Source of the DNA: Kribbella voronezhensis
GTDB taxonomy: Bacteria > Actinomycetota > Actinomycetes > Propionibacteriales > Kribbellaceae
Direction of reading: 5' to 3'
Assembly: GCF_004365175.1 (NCBI RefSeq)
Contig: NZ_SOCE01000001.1
Span: forward strand, 3,541,403-3,605,402
Length of the DNA stretch: 64,000 bases
Positions 44,315 through 53,489 of this stretch are shown one piece after another. The notes below the pieces were generated by a model. The model saw only the letters and a list, made by a program, of their open reading frames with translations, was not told the origin of the DNA and did not search any database. The stretch's first letter is position 1; the number at the start of each line of letters is the position of its first letter. A program made the translations under genes and the position numbers.

Positions 44315-45022
44315 ATGCGACGGACCGAGGCACGCGACCGGCTGCTGCGGCTGATCGAGATCCGCCGACCGGGCGAGGCCCTGCCGTCCGAGCGCAGCCT
44401 GAGCGAAGAGCTCGGCGTCTCCCGGCCGACCCTGCGGGCGGCGCTCGACGATCTCGCCCGCGACGGCCTGGTCGTTCGCGAGCACGGCCGGGGGACGTTC
44501 ACCAGTGCACGCAAGATCCACCAGGAGCTCGAGCCCGCTCCCGACGGCAACTTCCAGGTGCCGCCGGCCGACGGTACGCCGTGGCAGAGTCGGCTGATCA
44601 GCTTCGAACTGGAGCTCGCCGGCGCACGGTTGGGCCAGCGGATGGAGATCTCGCCGGGCGACCAGCTCGTCTCGGTGGTCCGGCTGCGCCTCGTCGACGG
44701 CGCGCCGATGTGCATCGAGCGGATCAAACTCCCGGCCGCGTCCGTGCCCGGGATCACCGGTCACGACTTCGAGCTCGGCTCGCTCTACGGGCTGCTGCGA
44801 TCGCGGTACCAGGTGGCCGCGCGAACCGCGGTACAGACGACCGAGCCGACGGTGACGGATGAGCAGGAGGCCGCGCTGCTCGGCGTACCGCTGCATTCGC
44901 CTGCTCTGTTGTTCGAGCGCACTACCCGCAACGTGGACCACGCCGTGATCGAGTACACCCGCTCCATCTACCGAGGAGACCGGTACCGGATCACGACGCG
45001 GTTGACGTTCCCTGAGGACTAG
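44315..45022 (+). CDS. GntR/HutC-family regulator of the sugar importer cluster
   Basis: 235 residues. GntR winged helix in residues 1-72 (LPSERSLSEELGVSRPTLRA, REHGRGTFTSA), UTRA effector domain to the end (SVVRLRLVDGAPMCIERIKL, YTRSIYRGDRYRITTRL). Divergent from the GH16 gene and convergent with the ABC permease gene, with which it shares a CTAG stop overlap (45019-45022). It probably represses the glycosidase and importer genes until a phosphorylated or free sugar binds. Its start lies 7 bases after a -10 hexamer, implying a leaderless transcript. Effector unknown. Confidence 0.85.
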   Translation: MRRTEARDRLLRLIEIRRPGEALPSERSLSEELGVSRPTLRAALDDLARDGLVVREHGRGTFTSARKIHQELEPAPDGNFQVPPADGTPWQSRLISFELELAGARLGQRMEISPGDQLVSVVRLRLVDGAPMCIERIKLPAASVPGITGHDFELGSLYGLLRSRYQVAARTAVQTTEPTVTDEQEAALLGVPLHSPALLFERTTRNVDHAVIEYTRSIYRGDRYRITTRLTFPED

Positions 45023-45852
45023 CCCTTCACGGCACCCGCGGCCACGCCTGTCGTCACTCGTCCCTGCAGGACGAGGAAGATCAGGAGCACGGGCAGCATG
45101 AACAAGGTCGCCGCGGCCATCGTGGCGCCCCAGTCCGTGCCGAAGGTGTTGCTGAACGACGAGAGCCAGACCGGCAGTGTGCGCTGGTCCTGGTTCTTGA
45201 TGATCAGCAAGTTCGCGAAGGCGAACTCGTTCCACGCGGTGATGAAACCGAACAGCGACGTGGACAGCAGCCCGGGCGCGAGCAGCGGGAAGACGATCCG
45301 CCGGAACGCCGTGAACTGGTTGCAGCCGTCGACCTGAGCCGCTTCCTCGAGCTCGACCGGGATGCCCTTCAGGAAGCCGCGCAACGTCACGATCGTGAAC
45401 GGCAGCGTCATCATGAAGTAGATCAGCGTCAGCATCGGCAGCTTGTCGAGCATGTCCGTGTCGCGGGCGATCACGTACATCGGAATCAGCAGCGCCTCCC
45501 ACGGCGTCATCTGCGCGATGAACACCATCAGGATGAACGCCTGCCGCCCCTTCCACTTCATCCGCCCGACCGCGTACGCCGCCAGGCAGGCCACCACGAG
45601 CGACAGCAGTACCGCGCTGATCGCGACCATCCCGCTGTTACGCCAGAAGGTCCAGAAGCCGTCCGCGTGCACCGCCGTACCGAAGTGGTCCAGCGTGACG
45701 TGCGTCGGGAGGAACGACGGCGTCTCGGCCTGGATCTCCTTGGTCGGCTTGAACGCGGTCAGCACCATCCAGTAGACCGGGAAGATCGAGAAGAACAGGA
45801 CGCCGAGGGCCACGGCGTTCAGCGTGATCCGACGGCTGAGCCGGGTCCTCAC
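45019..45852 (-). CDS. Sugar ABC transporter permease, MalG type
   Basis: 277 residues with six membrane helices. The EAA loop is GIPVELEEAAQVDGCNQFTA, which contacts the ATPase; the start MRTRLSRRITLNAVALGVLF precedes helix 1. Pairs with the MalF-type permease upstream, overlapping it by four bases (ATGA, 45849-45852). No ATP-binding gene exists in the cluster, so a shared MsiK-type ATPase encoded elsewhere is expected, as is usual for actinobacterial CUT1 importers. Its TAG stop is interlocked with that of the GntR gene. Confidence 0.9.
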   Translation of the reverse strand: MRTRLSRRITLNAVALGVLFFSIFPVYWMVLTAFKPTKEIQAETPSFLPTHVTLDHFGTAVHADGFWTFWRNSGMVAISAVLLSLVVACLAAYAVGRMKWKGRQAFILMVFIAQMTPWEALLIPMYVIARDTDMLDKLPMLTLIYFMMTLPFTIVTLRGFLKGIPVELEEAAQVDGCNQFTAFRRIVFPLLAPGLLSTSLFGFITAWNEFAFANLLIIKNQDQRTLPVWLSSFSNTFGTDWGATMAAATLFMLPVLLIFLVLQGRVTTGVAAGAVKG

Positions 45853-46820
45853 AGTTCACCCTCCTCTTTGAACATCTGCCGGAAGTAGGCGAGCAGGACG
45901 ACGGCCAGGATCAGCACGGTGACCATCGAGATCGCCGCGCCCAGGTCGTAGCGGTTCAGCGACTGGGCGATCTGGTAGGCGTAGACCGGCAGGGTCAGCG
46001 TCGCGTTGCCCGGGCCGCCCTGGCTGATCGCCCAGATCTGGACGAAGCTCTTGAACACCCAGATCACCTCCAGGCAAAGGATCAGCCCGAACATCGGCCG
46101 CAGGATCGGGAACGTGATCAGCCAGAAGGTCTGCACCGATCCGGCCCCGTCGATCTGCGCCGACTCGTGCAGCTCGCGGGGCACCGTCGTCATCGCGGCG
46201 TACAGGGTGAGCGCCGCGAACGGTACCGACTGCCAGACGATCAGCAACACGATGATCGCGAAGGTCGAGTTGCCGTCCGCGAACCACGCCTTGCCGTCGA
46301 ACTGCTCGAAACCGAGCGCGACCAGCACCCAGTTCACGACGCCCAGCTGGGACTGGAACAGCCACTGGAACACGGTCGTCGCGGCGATCACCGGGATCGC
46401 CCAGGCGACCACCAGGCCGCCCATCACGGCGAACCGCATCCACTTGCCCAGGGCACCGATCAGCAACGCGACCAAGGTGGCCAGCCCCATGATCAGTCCG
46501 ACGTTGATCGCGGTGAAGACGAACGTCCGGCCGACCACACCCCAGAACTTGTCGTCGGACAGGATCTGCTGGTAGTTGTCGATCCCGACGAACTCGGCCC
46601 CGCCACGGATCAACTGGGCGATCCCGAATTTCTGGAACGAGATCAGCAGGTTGCGGACGAGCGGGTAGGCCAGCAAGTACGCCGTACCGACGACTGTCGG
46701 CGCCACCAGCAAGTAGGGCAGCACGCGCGCCCACAGGGGTTGCCCCCGCCGGACCGGGACCGGCGAACCGGGCTCGGGGGCGGGGGCTGCTGTGGTCGCT
46801 TCAACTTCAGCCACAGCCAT
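45849..46820 (-). CDS. Sugar ABC transporter permease, MalF type
   Basis: 323 residues, six membrane helices after a 30-residue cytoplasmic N-terminus rich in Ala, Glu and Pro (VAEVEATTAAPAPEPGSPVP). EAA loop TVPRELHESAQIDGAGSVQT. Imports a di- or oligosaccharide together with the MalG-type partner and the lipoprotein encoded four bases upstream. ATG 46820 has been chosen; it directly follows the binding-protein stop (46825). Substrate unknown, beta-glucan oligosaccharides are a guess from the nearby GH16 enzyme. Confidence 0.9.
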   Translation of the reverse strand: MAVAEVEATTAAPAPEPGSPVPVRRGQPLWARVLPYLLVAPTVVGTAYLLAYPLVRNLLISFQKFGIAQLIRGGAEFVGIDNYQQILSDDKFWGVVGRTFVFTAINVGLIMGLATLVALLIGALGKWMRFAVMGGLVVAWAIPVIAATTVFQWLFQSQLGVVNWVLVALGFEQFDGKAWFADGNSTFAIIVLLIVWQSVPFAALTLYAAMTTVPRELHESAQIDGAGSVQTFWLITFPILRPMFGLILCLEVIWVFKSFVQIWAISQGGPGNATLTLPVYAYQIAQSLNRYDLGAAISMVTVLILAVVLLAYFRQMFKEEGEL

Positions 46821-46824
46821 AGCG

Positions 46825-48093
46825 CTACTTGGTGTTCAGGGCCTGGGTGATGATCTCGTCGGCGGCCTTGGCCGCGGCGGCCGGGTCACCGCCGGTCAGC
46901 ACCTTGGTCTGGTACTCCTTGATCGGGTTCTTCGCCTCGACGGCGGCCCAGTTCGGCGAGTTCGGGGTGGCCTTGCCGTTGGCCGCGCCGGCTGCCATCG
47001 CCGCCACTCCCTCGTCAGCGCCGACCGACGAGGCCAGGCTGGTCCGGTTCGGCACGTACTTCATCGACTTGGCCAGATCGACCTGCCACTTCTCGCCGGC
47101 CAGTTCCTTGATGAAGGTGTACGCCGCGTCCTGGTTGGCCGAGGCCTCCGGGATGATCAGGTCGGAGCCGCCGGTGAAGACGGCACCCGGCTTGTCGGCG
47201 GTCTTGCCGGGGATCGGGAAGAAGCCGATCTTGTCCTTGAGCGCCGGGTTCGCCTGCGCGATCAGCTCGGCGGCCCCCGGTACGGCGATCATCTGCGCGA
47301 CCTTGCCCTGCGCGAACACGTCGGTCTGGGTCGGCTTCGCCTCGTCGGAGTCCTTCGGGCCCTTGCCGAGCGCCTGGATCTGCCGGTAGAAGTCCATGCC
47401 CTTCAGTGCCTCGGGGGTCTCCAGCGCGCCCTTCCAGGTGTCGCCGTCCTTGACCGCGAGGTCGCCGCCCTCGTCCCAGATGAAGCCGGACAGCACGTAG
47501 AAGTTCTGGCCGGGCAGGTAGATGCCCTGGTTGCCGCCGGTGTTCACCTTCGCGGTGTCGGCCAGCCACTCCTCGCGCGTCTTCGGCGGCGTGGTGATGC
47601 CGGCCTTGGTGAAGAGGTCCTTGCGGTAGAGCACGACCCGGTTCGCGGCGTAGTACGGGATGCCGAACTGCTTGCCCTCGTAGTTGCCGGGACCGGCGAG
47701 ACCCTCGATCCAGTCGTCGCCCTTGAGGTCGGCCTTCTTGTCGGTCAGGTCCTTGACGCCGCCGCTGGCCGAGTACTGCGCGACCTGGGTGTTGCCGACC
47801 TCGATCACGTCCGGCGCGTCCTTGCTGGCCAGCGCGCCGATGATCTTCGGGCCGATGCCGTTCCACTCCTGGATCTGGACGTTGGCCTTGATGTCCGGGT
47901 GGGTGGCGGCGAAATCGTCGGTGAACCGCTTGAGGAAGTCGTCGGAGACGCTTCCCTTCATCAGCCACACGTCGATGCTGGTCGGACCGGACGCTGCGGT
48001 GTCGTTCTTGTCCGAGCTGCCGCACGCGGCGAGCGCGGTCAGCGACAGAGCCGCGACGGCGACTGTGGATATGGCAAGGGGACGGAACTTCAT
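46825..48093 (-). CDS. Sugar ABC transporter substrate-binding lipoprotein (CUT1)
   Basis: 422 residues. Lipoprotein signal MKFRPLAISTVAVAALSLTA with lipobox LAAC. The mature chain has the family-1 binding-protein pattern: IDVWLMKGSVSDDFLKRFTD, DAPDVIEVGNTQVAQYSASG, GIPYYAANRVVLYRKDLFTK and FTGGSDLIIPEASANQDAAY. Length and layout resemble DasA/NgcE-like and oligosaccharide-binding proteins. First gene of the importer operon. Its upstream region holds several ACTGGT/ACCAGT half-sites that could bind the GntR protein. Ligand unknown. Confidence 0.9.
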   Translation of the reverse strand: MKFRPLAISTVAVAALSLTALAACGSSDKNDTAASGPTSIDVWLMKGSVSDDFLKRFTDDFAATHPDIKANVQIQEWNGIGPKIIGALASKDAPDVIEVGNTQVAQYSASGGVKDLTDKKADLKGDDWIEGLAGPGNYEGKQFGIPYYAANRVVLYRKDLFTKAGITTPPKTREEWLADTAKVNTGGNQGIYLPGQNFYVLSGFIWDEGGDLAVKDGDTWKGALETPEALKGMDFYRQIQALGKGPKDSDEAKPTQTDVFAQGKVAQMIAVPGAAELIAQANPALKDKIGFFPIPGKTADKPGAVFTGGSDLIIPEASANQDAAYTFIKELAGEKWQVDLAKSMKYVPNRTSLASSVGADEGVAAMAAGAANGKATPNSPNWAAVEAKNPIKEYQTKVLTGGDPAAAAKAADEIITQALNTK

Positions 48094-48133
48094 CGGATCA
48101 CCTCTGGCGGAGTAGCCGGAGAACCCCCGGCTG

Positions 48134-48344
48134 ACTGGTATGAACCTGTCGTTCAGTGGCGCAGAGCCTTGCGGCAAATGCCGGACCAGTCAATACTTCA
48201 GCAGTGTCCGTTATTAAGTCGTGAGAGCGCACACGCGCGTCAAAGGTGGCAAATCACGTGTTCTGGGAGCATTTCTCGCAGCATGCGTTGCAAGTGACGC
48301 AACAGACCAGTTTGAGCTTCTGGTAAGTCGTTGACCGGACCAGT
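48134..48344. promoter_or_regulatory. Scattered GntR half-sites before the sugar importer operon
   Basis: ACTGGT at 48134-48139 (in ACTGGTATGAACC), ACCAGT at 48185-48190, 48306-48311 and 48339-48344, and CTGGT at 48320-48324. Three of them have the form RGACCAGT, a half of the TGGTCTGACCA dyad before the GntR gene. This is 40-250 bases upstream of the binding-protein start. Confidence 0.35.
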
Positions 48345-48363
48345 TGCGTCGACAGGAAAGGAG

Positions 48364-49146
48364 CTACACCAGCGCGCGGCCGTCGTGCTGCTGCGCCTTC
48401 TTGAGCCCGACGAGCAGCAGACCGATGCTGATCGCGCCGACGACGGCGTACGTGATCCGCCCGCCGATGCCGTCCCAGGTGGTGTGCAGAGCGACCGCCA
48501 CGGCGTACATGCCGAGGAAGCCGAGGAACCGCTTGCCGGTCGGCTCCACTGCGAACCGCCAGAGGCCCCAGCAGGTGAGACCGGTCCACGCTGCATGTCC
48601 GGCCGGCGACAGCAGGCCGCGGATGAACAGCGTCTGCTCGGCCGCACCGACGTTCCCGCCCGACTGGAGCAGGGCGACGAACGCGTAGCCCATCGTCTCC
48701 AGTACTGCGAACCCCGTGCCGACCGCGACGCCGATGACGATGCCGCCACCGATCGAGCGGTACCGATGGCCGAAGAACAGCACCAGCACCACGGGAACGA
48801 TCAGCTTCGCGGCCTCCTCGATCAGGCCGACACCGAGCATCGGCAAGGCGCCGAGCCTGCGCATCGCGTCGTACTCGAGCAGGCCGGCGACGACCACGCC
48901 CACCACGCCACCGAACAGCAGGGAGCCGCCCAGCGTCGGCCCGTCGATCAGCCAGCGCCCGGAGCGACCCGCGGCGAACGTGACGAAGGTCAGCGGTACT
49001 ACGAGGGCGCCCAGCAGGATCAAGGTCGGGAAGAGATTCGGATTGTCCGTATCGGCGAGCACAGCCAGCACCGCGAGGTACAGAGCGCCTCCGATCACCA
49101 GCGTGCCGAGCCAGGCCCACCTGCGAACCATCTGCTGTGCCGTCAT
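48364..49146 (-). CDS. PrsW-family intramembrane metalloprotease
   Basis: 260 residues with about eight membrane helices. The three PrsW catalytic motifs are present: GLIEEAAKLIVPV (EExxK), FAVLETMGYAF (ExxxY-like) and GLLSPAGHAAWTGL plus AVALHTTWDGIGG (two His motifs). PrsW-type glutamic/metal membrane peptidases cut membrane-bound anti-sigma or stress proteins; the target here is unknown. ATG 49146 follows AGGA; GTG 49161 is an alternative. Located between the sugar importer and the PASTA lipoprotein gene, without apparent functional link. Confidence 0.85.
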   Translation of the reverse strand: MTAQQMVRRWAWLGTLVIGGALYLAVLAVLADTDNPNLFPTLILLGALVVPLTFVTFAAGRSGRWLIDGPTLGGSLLFGGVVGVVVAGLLEYDAMRRLGALPMLGVGLIEEAAKLIVPVVLVLFFGHRYRSIGGGIVIGVAVGTGFAVLETMGYAFVALLQSGGNVGAAEQTLFIRGLLSPAGHAAWTGLTCWGLWRFAVEPTGKRFLGFLGMYAVAVALHTTWDGIGGRITYAVVGAISIGLLLVGLKKAQQHDGRALV

Positions 49147-49265
49147 GTACAGATCCTGCACCGGCCGCGTGACCGAAGCAGCCGTCCGCCGCGTGTGTCC
49201 CCAGTCGCAAGTCGGGTTGCGCGGATCGCCACCGTCAGCGACTGTCGAGACAGGAGGTGCTCACA

Positions 49266-49646
49266 GTGCGCGTACTACGTATCGCTCAGGTACTCGGATG
49301 CGGTGTGCTCCTGCTGGCCGGCAGCACGTCCTGCGGCACCGGCGAACCGGCCGGCCCAGTGACGGTCACCGTGACCAGCACCCCACCTCCACCGACCACC
49401 CCGACCCCGACCCCGACCGGAGCGAGCGGCGTGGTGCCGAACGTGGTCGGCGTGAACCACCAGTTGGCCCAGGACACCCTGCAGGCCGCGGGCTTCTTCT
49501 ACCTCACCGAAGAAGATGCCACCGGCAAGGGCCGCCTGCTGATCAACGACCGCAACTGGGTCGTCGTCTCCCAGATCCCGACCGGCGGAACCAGGACCCT
49601 CCTCACCACCAAGATCCTGCTCCGCTCGAAGAAGATCGGCGAGTAG
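49266..49646 (+). CDS. Lipoprotein with a PASTA-like domain
   Basis: 126 residues from GTG 49266, which has a near-perfect AGGAGG 7 bases upstream. The signal peptide ends with a lipobox-like STSC (LLLAGSTSCGTGEP); then comes a Thr/Pro linker (TSTPPPPTTPTPTPTG) and a single PASTA module, VVPNVVGVNHQLAQDTLQAA followed by GFFYLTEEDA and VVSQIPTGG. PASTA modules bind peptidoglycan or beta-lactam-like ligands and occur in PknB and PBPs. It is probably a cell-wall-sensing or structural lipoprotein. Single gene upstream of the subtilase. Confidence 0.75.
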   Translation: MRVLRIAQVLGCGVLLLAGSTSCGTGEPAGPVTVTVTSTPPPPTTPTPTPTGASGVVPNVVGVNHQLAQDTLQAAGFFYLTEEDATGKGRLLINDRNWVVVSQIPTGGTRTLLTTKILLRSKKIGE

Positions 49647-49768
49647 CAGTTGGCGTTGTTGGGACATGGCGCAGGGACGGCAGGGATGGACAGGGTGCTG
49701 AGGTGAGGTGCGGCTGCAGACTCACTCGGAAGAGGTGCCTGCCCTAGCCTCTCGAAGGAGACCGACCC

Positions 49769-52700
49769 ATGTCCTCCCCGAAGAAACGTGCCGCCATCCT
49801 TGCGGCTGTCCTGGCGATCAGTACGACGGCAATCAGTACTGCGGCGGTCCCGGCGACCGCTGCGCCGCCGGACCCCGGCATCGTCACACCACGCACCACC
49901 ACGAGCACGGCGAACGGCGTACAGACAGTGACGCTGGTGACTGGTGACGTCGTGCAGGTCACCGATGCCGGTGGTGGCAAGAAGGCCGCGTCGGTGCAAC
50001 CCGCGCCGGGCCGTGAGCGGGTTGCGTTCCACACGATCGAGGTGGACGGCGGCCTGCGAGTACTCCCCAGCGACGCGGTGCCGTACATCTCCAGCGGCGT
50101 CCTGGACGCCAATCTGTTCGACGTGAACGAGCTGATCGCCGACGGCTTCGGTGACTCCGCCGCCACGTCCCTGCCGCTCATCGTGCGGTACGCCGACCAG
50201 AACACCGCCCGCTCGCAGTCACTCGCCGGTACGACGACCGTCCGGCAACTCCCGTCGATCGGCGCCACCGCGATCCGGGCCGGCAAGGGCGAACTCACCT
50301 CGCTCTGGCAGTCGCTGAAGCCTTCGCAGACGGCCAGGACGCTCAACAGCGGCATCACCAAGGTCTGGCTGGACGGCAAGGTCCGGGCGGTGCTGGACCG
50401 GAGCGTGCCGCAGATCGGCGCGCCTGCTGCCTGGCAGGCCGGGTACGAGGGCACTGGCGTCTCCGTCGCAGTACTGGACACCGGTGTCGACGCCAACCAC
50501 CCTGACCTCGTCGGCAAGGTCAAGGAGGCCGTGGACTTCTCCGGAAGCCCCACCGGCCCTGTCGATCACTTCGGTCACGGCACGCACGTCGCTGCGACCA
50601 TCGCGGGCACCGGAGCCGGCGCAGGCGGCACCCGGAAGGGCGTAGCCCCCAAGGCCGACCTGCTCATCGGCAAGGTGCTCGGCGACGACGGGTTCGGCTA
50701 CGACTCGTCGATCATCGCCGGGATGGAATGGGCCGCCACCGAAGGCGCCCGGGTGGTCAACATGAGCCTCGGTGGCGAACCCACCGACGGCACCGACCCA
50801 CTCAGCCAGGCGGTCAACGACATCACCGCTCGCACCGGCATGTTGTTCGTTGTTGCCGCAGGCAACGAAGGCGCGGACCAGACGGTCGGTACGCCGGGCG
50901 CGGCCACCTCAGCTCTCACCGTCGGCGCGGTCGACCGGGACGACAAGCTGGCCGGCTTCTCCAGCCGCGGGCCACGCCTTGGCGACGGCGGCCTCAAACC
51001 CGAGATCACCGCACCGGGCGTGGACATCGTCGCGGCCCGCGCGGCCGGTACTGCGATGGGCGACCCGCTGGATGACCTCTACACGGCAGCCTCCGGTACT
51101 TCGATGGCGACGCCGCACGTAGCCGGCGCTGCCGCCCTGATGGCCCAGGCCCACCCTGACTGGAAGGCGGACCGCCTCAAGAACGCGCTGATCAGTACTG
51201 CGAAGACCGCTGCGGACGTCAGCGTGTACTCGCAGGGCGCCGGCCGGGTGGACGTCGCCAGAGCCGTTGCGCAGAAGGTGTACGCGACCGGTGTCGCCGA
51301 CTTCGGCCTGCAGACCACCACTGGCGGATCTACGCAGACGATCACCTACCGCAACGACACCACGGCACCGGTGACGCTCGACCTGACGGCCGACGTGGAC
51401 AATCTGGACACGAACAAACCCGAGACGGACGCGTTCACCCTGCCCAGTACCGTCACCGTGCCGGCAGGAGCGAGTGCCGACGTACCGGTGGTGCTGGATG
51501 CCGCCAAGCTCGACCGTGGTCAGCACAGCGGCTGGATCGTTGCCACTGGCCCCAATGGCGTCGTCACGCACACCGCGGTCGGCGCGTGGCGCCAGGCCCC
51601 GAGCCACACGGTCACGCTGCGGGCTGTCGGCCTCGACGGCAAGCCGACCGGCGTACCGGTGGTCTCGCTGTACGGCGACAACTCGCGGTCCGACACGCTG
51701 GCGTGGATCCCGGACGGCGGGACGTACAAGGCCGTCGTCGAGGAGGGCACCTACCTGCTGCACTCGATCGTCGAGAACAACGACCCGCAGGACGAGAAGG
51801 TCAGCCTGTTCACCGATCCGAACGTCGTGGTGAGCAAGGACCTCGAAGTCGTGATCGACGCGCGCAAGGCCGCGCCGATCACGATCCAGACGCCGAAGCC
51901 GTCGGAGCAGCAGGCAGTGCTCAGCTACTACGTGCACCGCGAGTACGGCAACGGCCGGAAGATCGCTCACGGCGTGATGCACTTCAGCGCGGTCAAGCAG
52001 GTGCTGGTCACGCCGACCAAGCCGGTGGCCGACGGAAGCTTCGAGTTCTCGTCCCGCTGGCAACTGGTCGCACCGATCGTGCAGGCATCCATTCCTGGCG
52101 TCAGCGGACCGCTGGACCTCAACTTGCTGCACCAGTCGCCTGCGCTGGCGGGCAAGAAGCGCTTCCCGTTGACGACCACCGTCGTGAAGGGCGCCGTCGC
52201 GGTCCTGAACGACAGAGAGGACATCAGTGAGGAGGAGCAGATCGCCGCAGCAGCCGCGGCCGGTGCTGCCGGGGTCATCCTGGTCCGGCCGCCGGACTGG
52301 TCGACCTGGACGGTCTGGACCCCGAACGGCGATCGCGAACCCATCCCGGCACTGGTCACAAGCACCAAGGACGGCCAGAAGCTGATCGACCGGGCCCGCA
52401 AGGGGCACGCGACGATCGATCTGACCCTGACCACCTCCAGCCCCTACCTGTACGACGTACAGCAGGTCTCGGCCGGGCAGATCCCCGCCAAGATCACGTA
52501 CAAGGTCACTGCCGCCAACAGCGCGCGGGTGAACACCGCGTACGCCGACAACGGGGGCTTCAACTGGGCCAAGGAGCAGCGGTTCGGGTGGCGCCCGTGG
52601 CAGGAGTACTCGTGGAACGACTCGCAGCGCTTCGTCGAGACACCCAAGGTCCGCGAGGAGTGGGTGACGTCCGGCGACTCGCTCTGGCAGCACCGGGTCC

Positions 52701-53446
52701 ACCACCTCTACACCTGGGACTCGATGAACCCACTGGCCGGTGGGATGACGTCGGTACCGCGGTCGTACCGCCCCGGTTCGTCCACGGAGACCTGGTTCGG
52801 GCCGGTGGTCCGTCCGGCGGCCGCTCCTGGCCTGGTGTCCACCAGGACGGGTGACAGGTTGTCGCTGCGGATTCCGTCGTTCGTCGACGCGGCCGGGCAC
52901 TACACGATCGGTGAGACCACGTCCGCTTCGGCTGTGTTGAGCCGGGCCGGACAGGTGGTGGCCGAACTCCCCGACGCCTGGCAGGACGTGATCACCAGCA
53001 GCGGCGACTCGGCGTACAAGCTCGACCTGTCCACGGCTCGCGTGGACGAGGACGGCGAATGGAACTGGGCGACCAGCACTCGTACGGTGTGGGACTTCCG
53101 GTCCAAGAAGACCTCGGAGACCACGGCGACCGCCCTGCCGCTGCTGCAGGTCGACTACGAGGTGCCGACGGATCTGACCGGGCGGGTGGCGGCCCGTCCG
53201 CATCTGATCGGTTTCAAGGTCCACCAGCAGGCCGGAGTCGCGGCGCCTCGCTCTACCTCTCTGCGGGCCGAGGTGTCGTTCGACGAGGGCAAGACGTGGC
53301 GCCGGATCATTGCGGTCGGGGGTCGCGGCCACTACCTCGCCGTGGTACCGGCAGGCAAGGGCACTGTGTCGCTGCGGGTCGTTGCCGGTGACAACGCGGG
53401 CAACAAGATCAGTCAGACGGTCATCCGCGCCTACGGCTTGAAGTAG
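49769..53446 (+). CDS. Large secreted subtilisin-like serine protease (S8)
   Basis: 1225 residues. Signal peptide SSPKKRAAILAAVLAISTTA with TAAVPATA cleavage region, a propeptide of about 170 residues, then the catalytic triad: Asp near 237 (VAVLDTGVDANHPDL), His near 270 (HFGHGTHVAATIAG) and Ser near 445 (SGTSMATPHVAGAAALM); oxyanion Asn in AAGNEG. Downstream are beta-rich domains and a PA-like insertion near residues 800-890 (AAGAAGVILVRPPDW). This modular type is common in actinomycetes and degrades extracellular protein or processes secreted proteins. Ribosome site TCGAAGGAG before ATG 49769. Single gene, faced by a convergent regulator. Confidence 0.9.
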   Translation: MSSPKKRAAILAAVLAISTTAISTAAVPATAAPPDPGIVTPRTTTSTANGVQTVTLVTGDVVQVTDAGGGKKAASVQPAPGRERVAFHTIEVDGGLRVLPSDAVPYISSGVLDANLFDVNELIADGFGDSAATSLPLIVRYADQNTARSQSLAGTTTVRQLPSIGATAIRAGKGELTSLWQSLKPSQTARTLNSGITKVWLDGKVRAVLDRSVPQIGAPAAWQAGYEGTGVSVAVLDTGVDANHPDLVGKVKEAVDFSGSPTGPVDHFGHGTHVAATIAGTGAGAGGTRKGVAPKADLLIGKVLGDDGFGYDSSIIAGMEWAATEGARVVNMSLGGEPTDGTDPLSQAVNDITARTGMLFVVAAGNEGADQTVGTPGAATSALTVGAVDRDDKLAGFSSRGPRLGDGGLKPEITAPGVDIVAARAAGTAMGDPLDDLYTAASGTSMATPHVAGAAALMAQAHPDWKADRLKNALISTAKTAADVSVYSQGAGRVDVARAVAQKVYATGVADFGLQTTTGGSTQTITYRNDTTAPVTLDLTADVDNLDTNKPETDAFTLPSTVTVPAGASADVPVVLDAAKLDRGQHSGWIVATGPNGVVTHTAVGAWRQAPSHTVTLRAVGLDGKPTGVPVVSLYGDNSRSDTLAWIPDGGTYKAVVEEGTYLLHSIVENNDPQDEKVSLFTDPNVVVSKDLEVVIDARKAAPITIQTPKPSEQQAVLSYYVHREYGNGRKIAHGVMHFSAVKQVLVTPTKPVADGSFEFSSRWQLVAPIVQASIPGVSGPLDLNLLHQSPALAGKKRFPLTTTVVKGAVAVLNDREDISEEEQIAAAAAAGAAGVILVRPPDWSTWTVWTPNGDREPIPALVTSTKDGQKLIDRARKGHATIDLTLTTSSPYLYDVQQVSAGQIPAKITYKVTAANSARVNTAYADNGGFNWAKEQRFGWRPWQEYSWNDSQRFVETPKVREEWVTSGDSLWQHRVHHLYTWDSMNPLAGGMTSVPRSYRPGSSTETWFGPVVRPAAAPGLVSTRTGDRLSLRIPSFVDAAGHYTIGETTSASAVLSRAGQVVAELPDAWQDVITSSGDSAYKLDLSTARVDEDGEWNWATSTRTVWDFRSKKTSETTATALPLLQVDYEVPTDLTGRVAARPHLIGFKVHQQAGVAAPRSTSLRAEVSFDEGKTWRRIIAVGGRGHYLAVVPAGKGTVSLRVVAGDNAGNKISQTVIRAYGLK

Positions 53447-53489
53447 CCGAGCCAGAGGGCGCGGGCAGGTAGCAGACTGCCCGCGCCCT

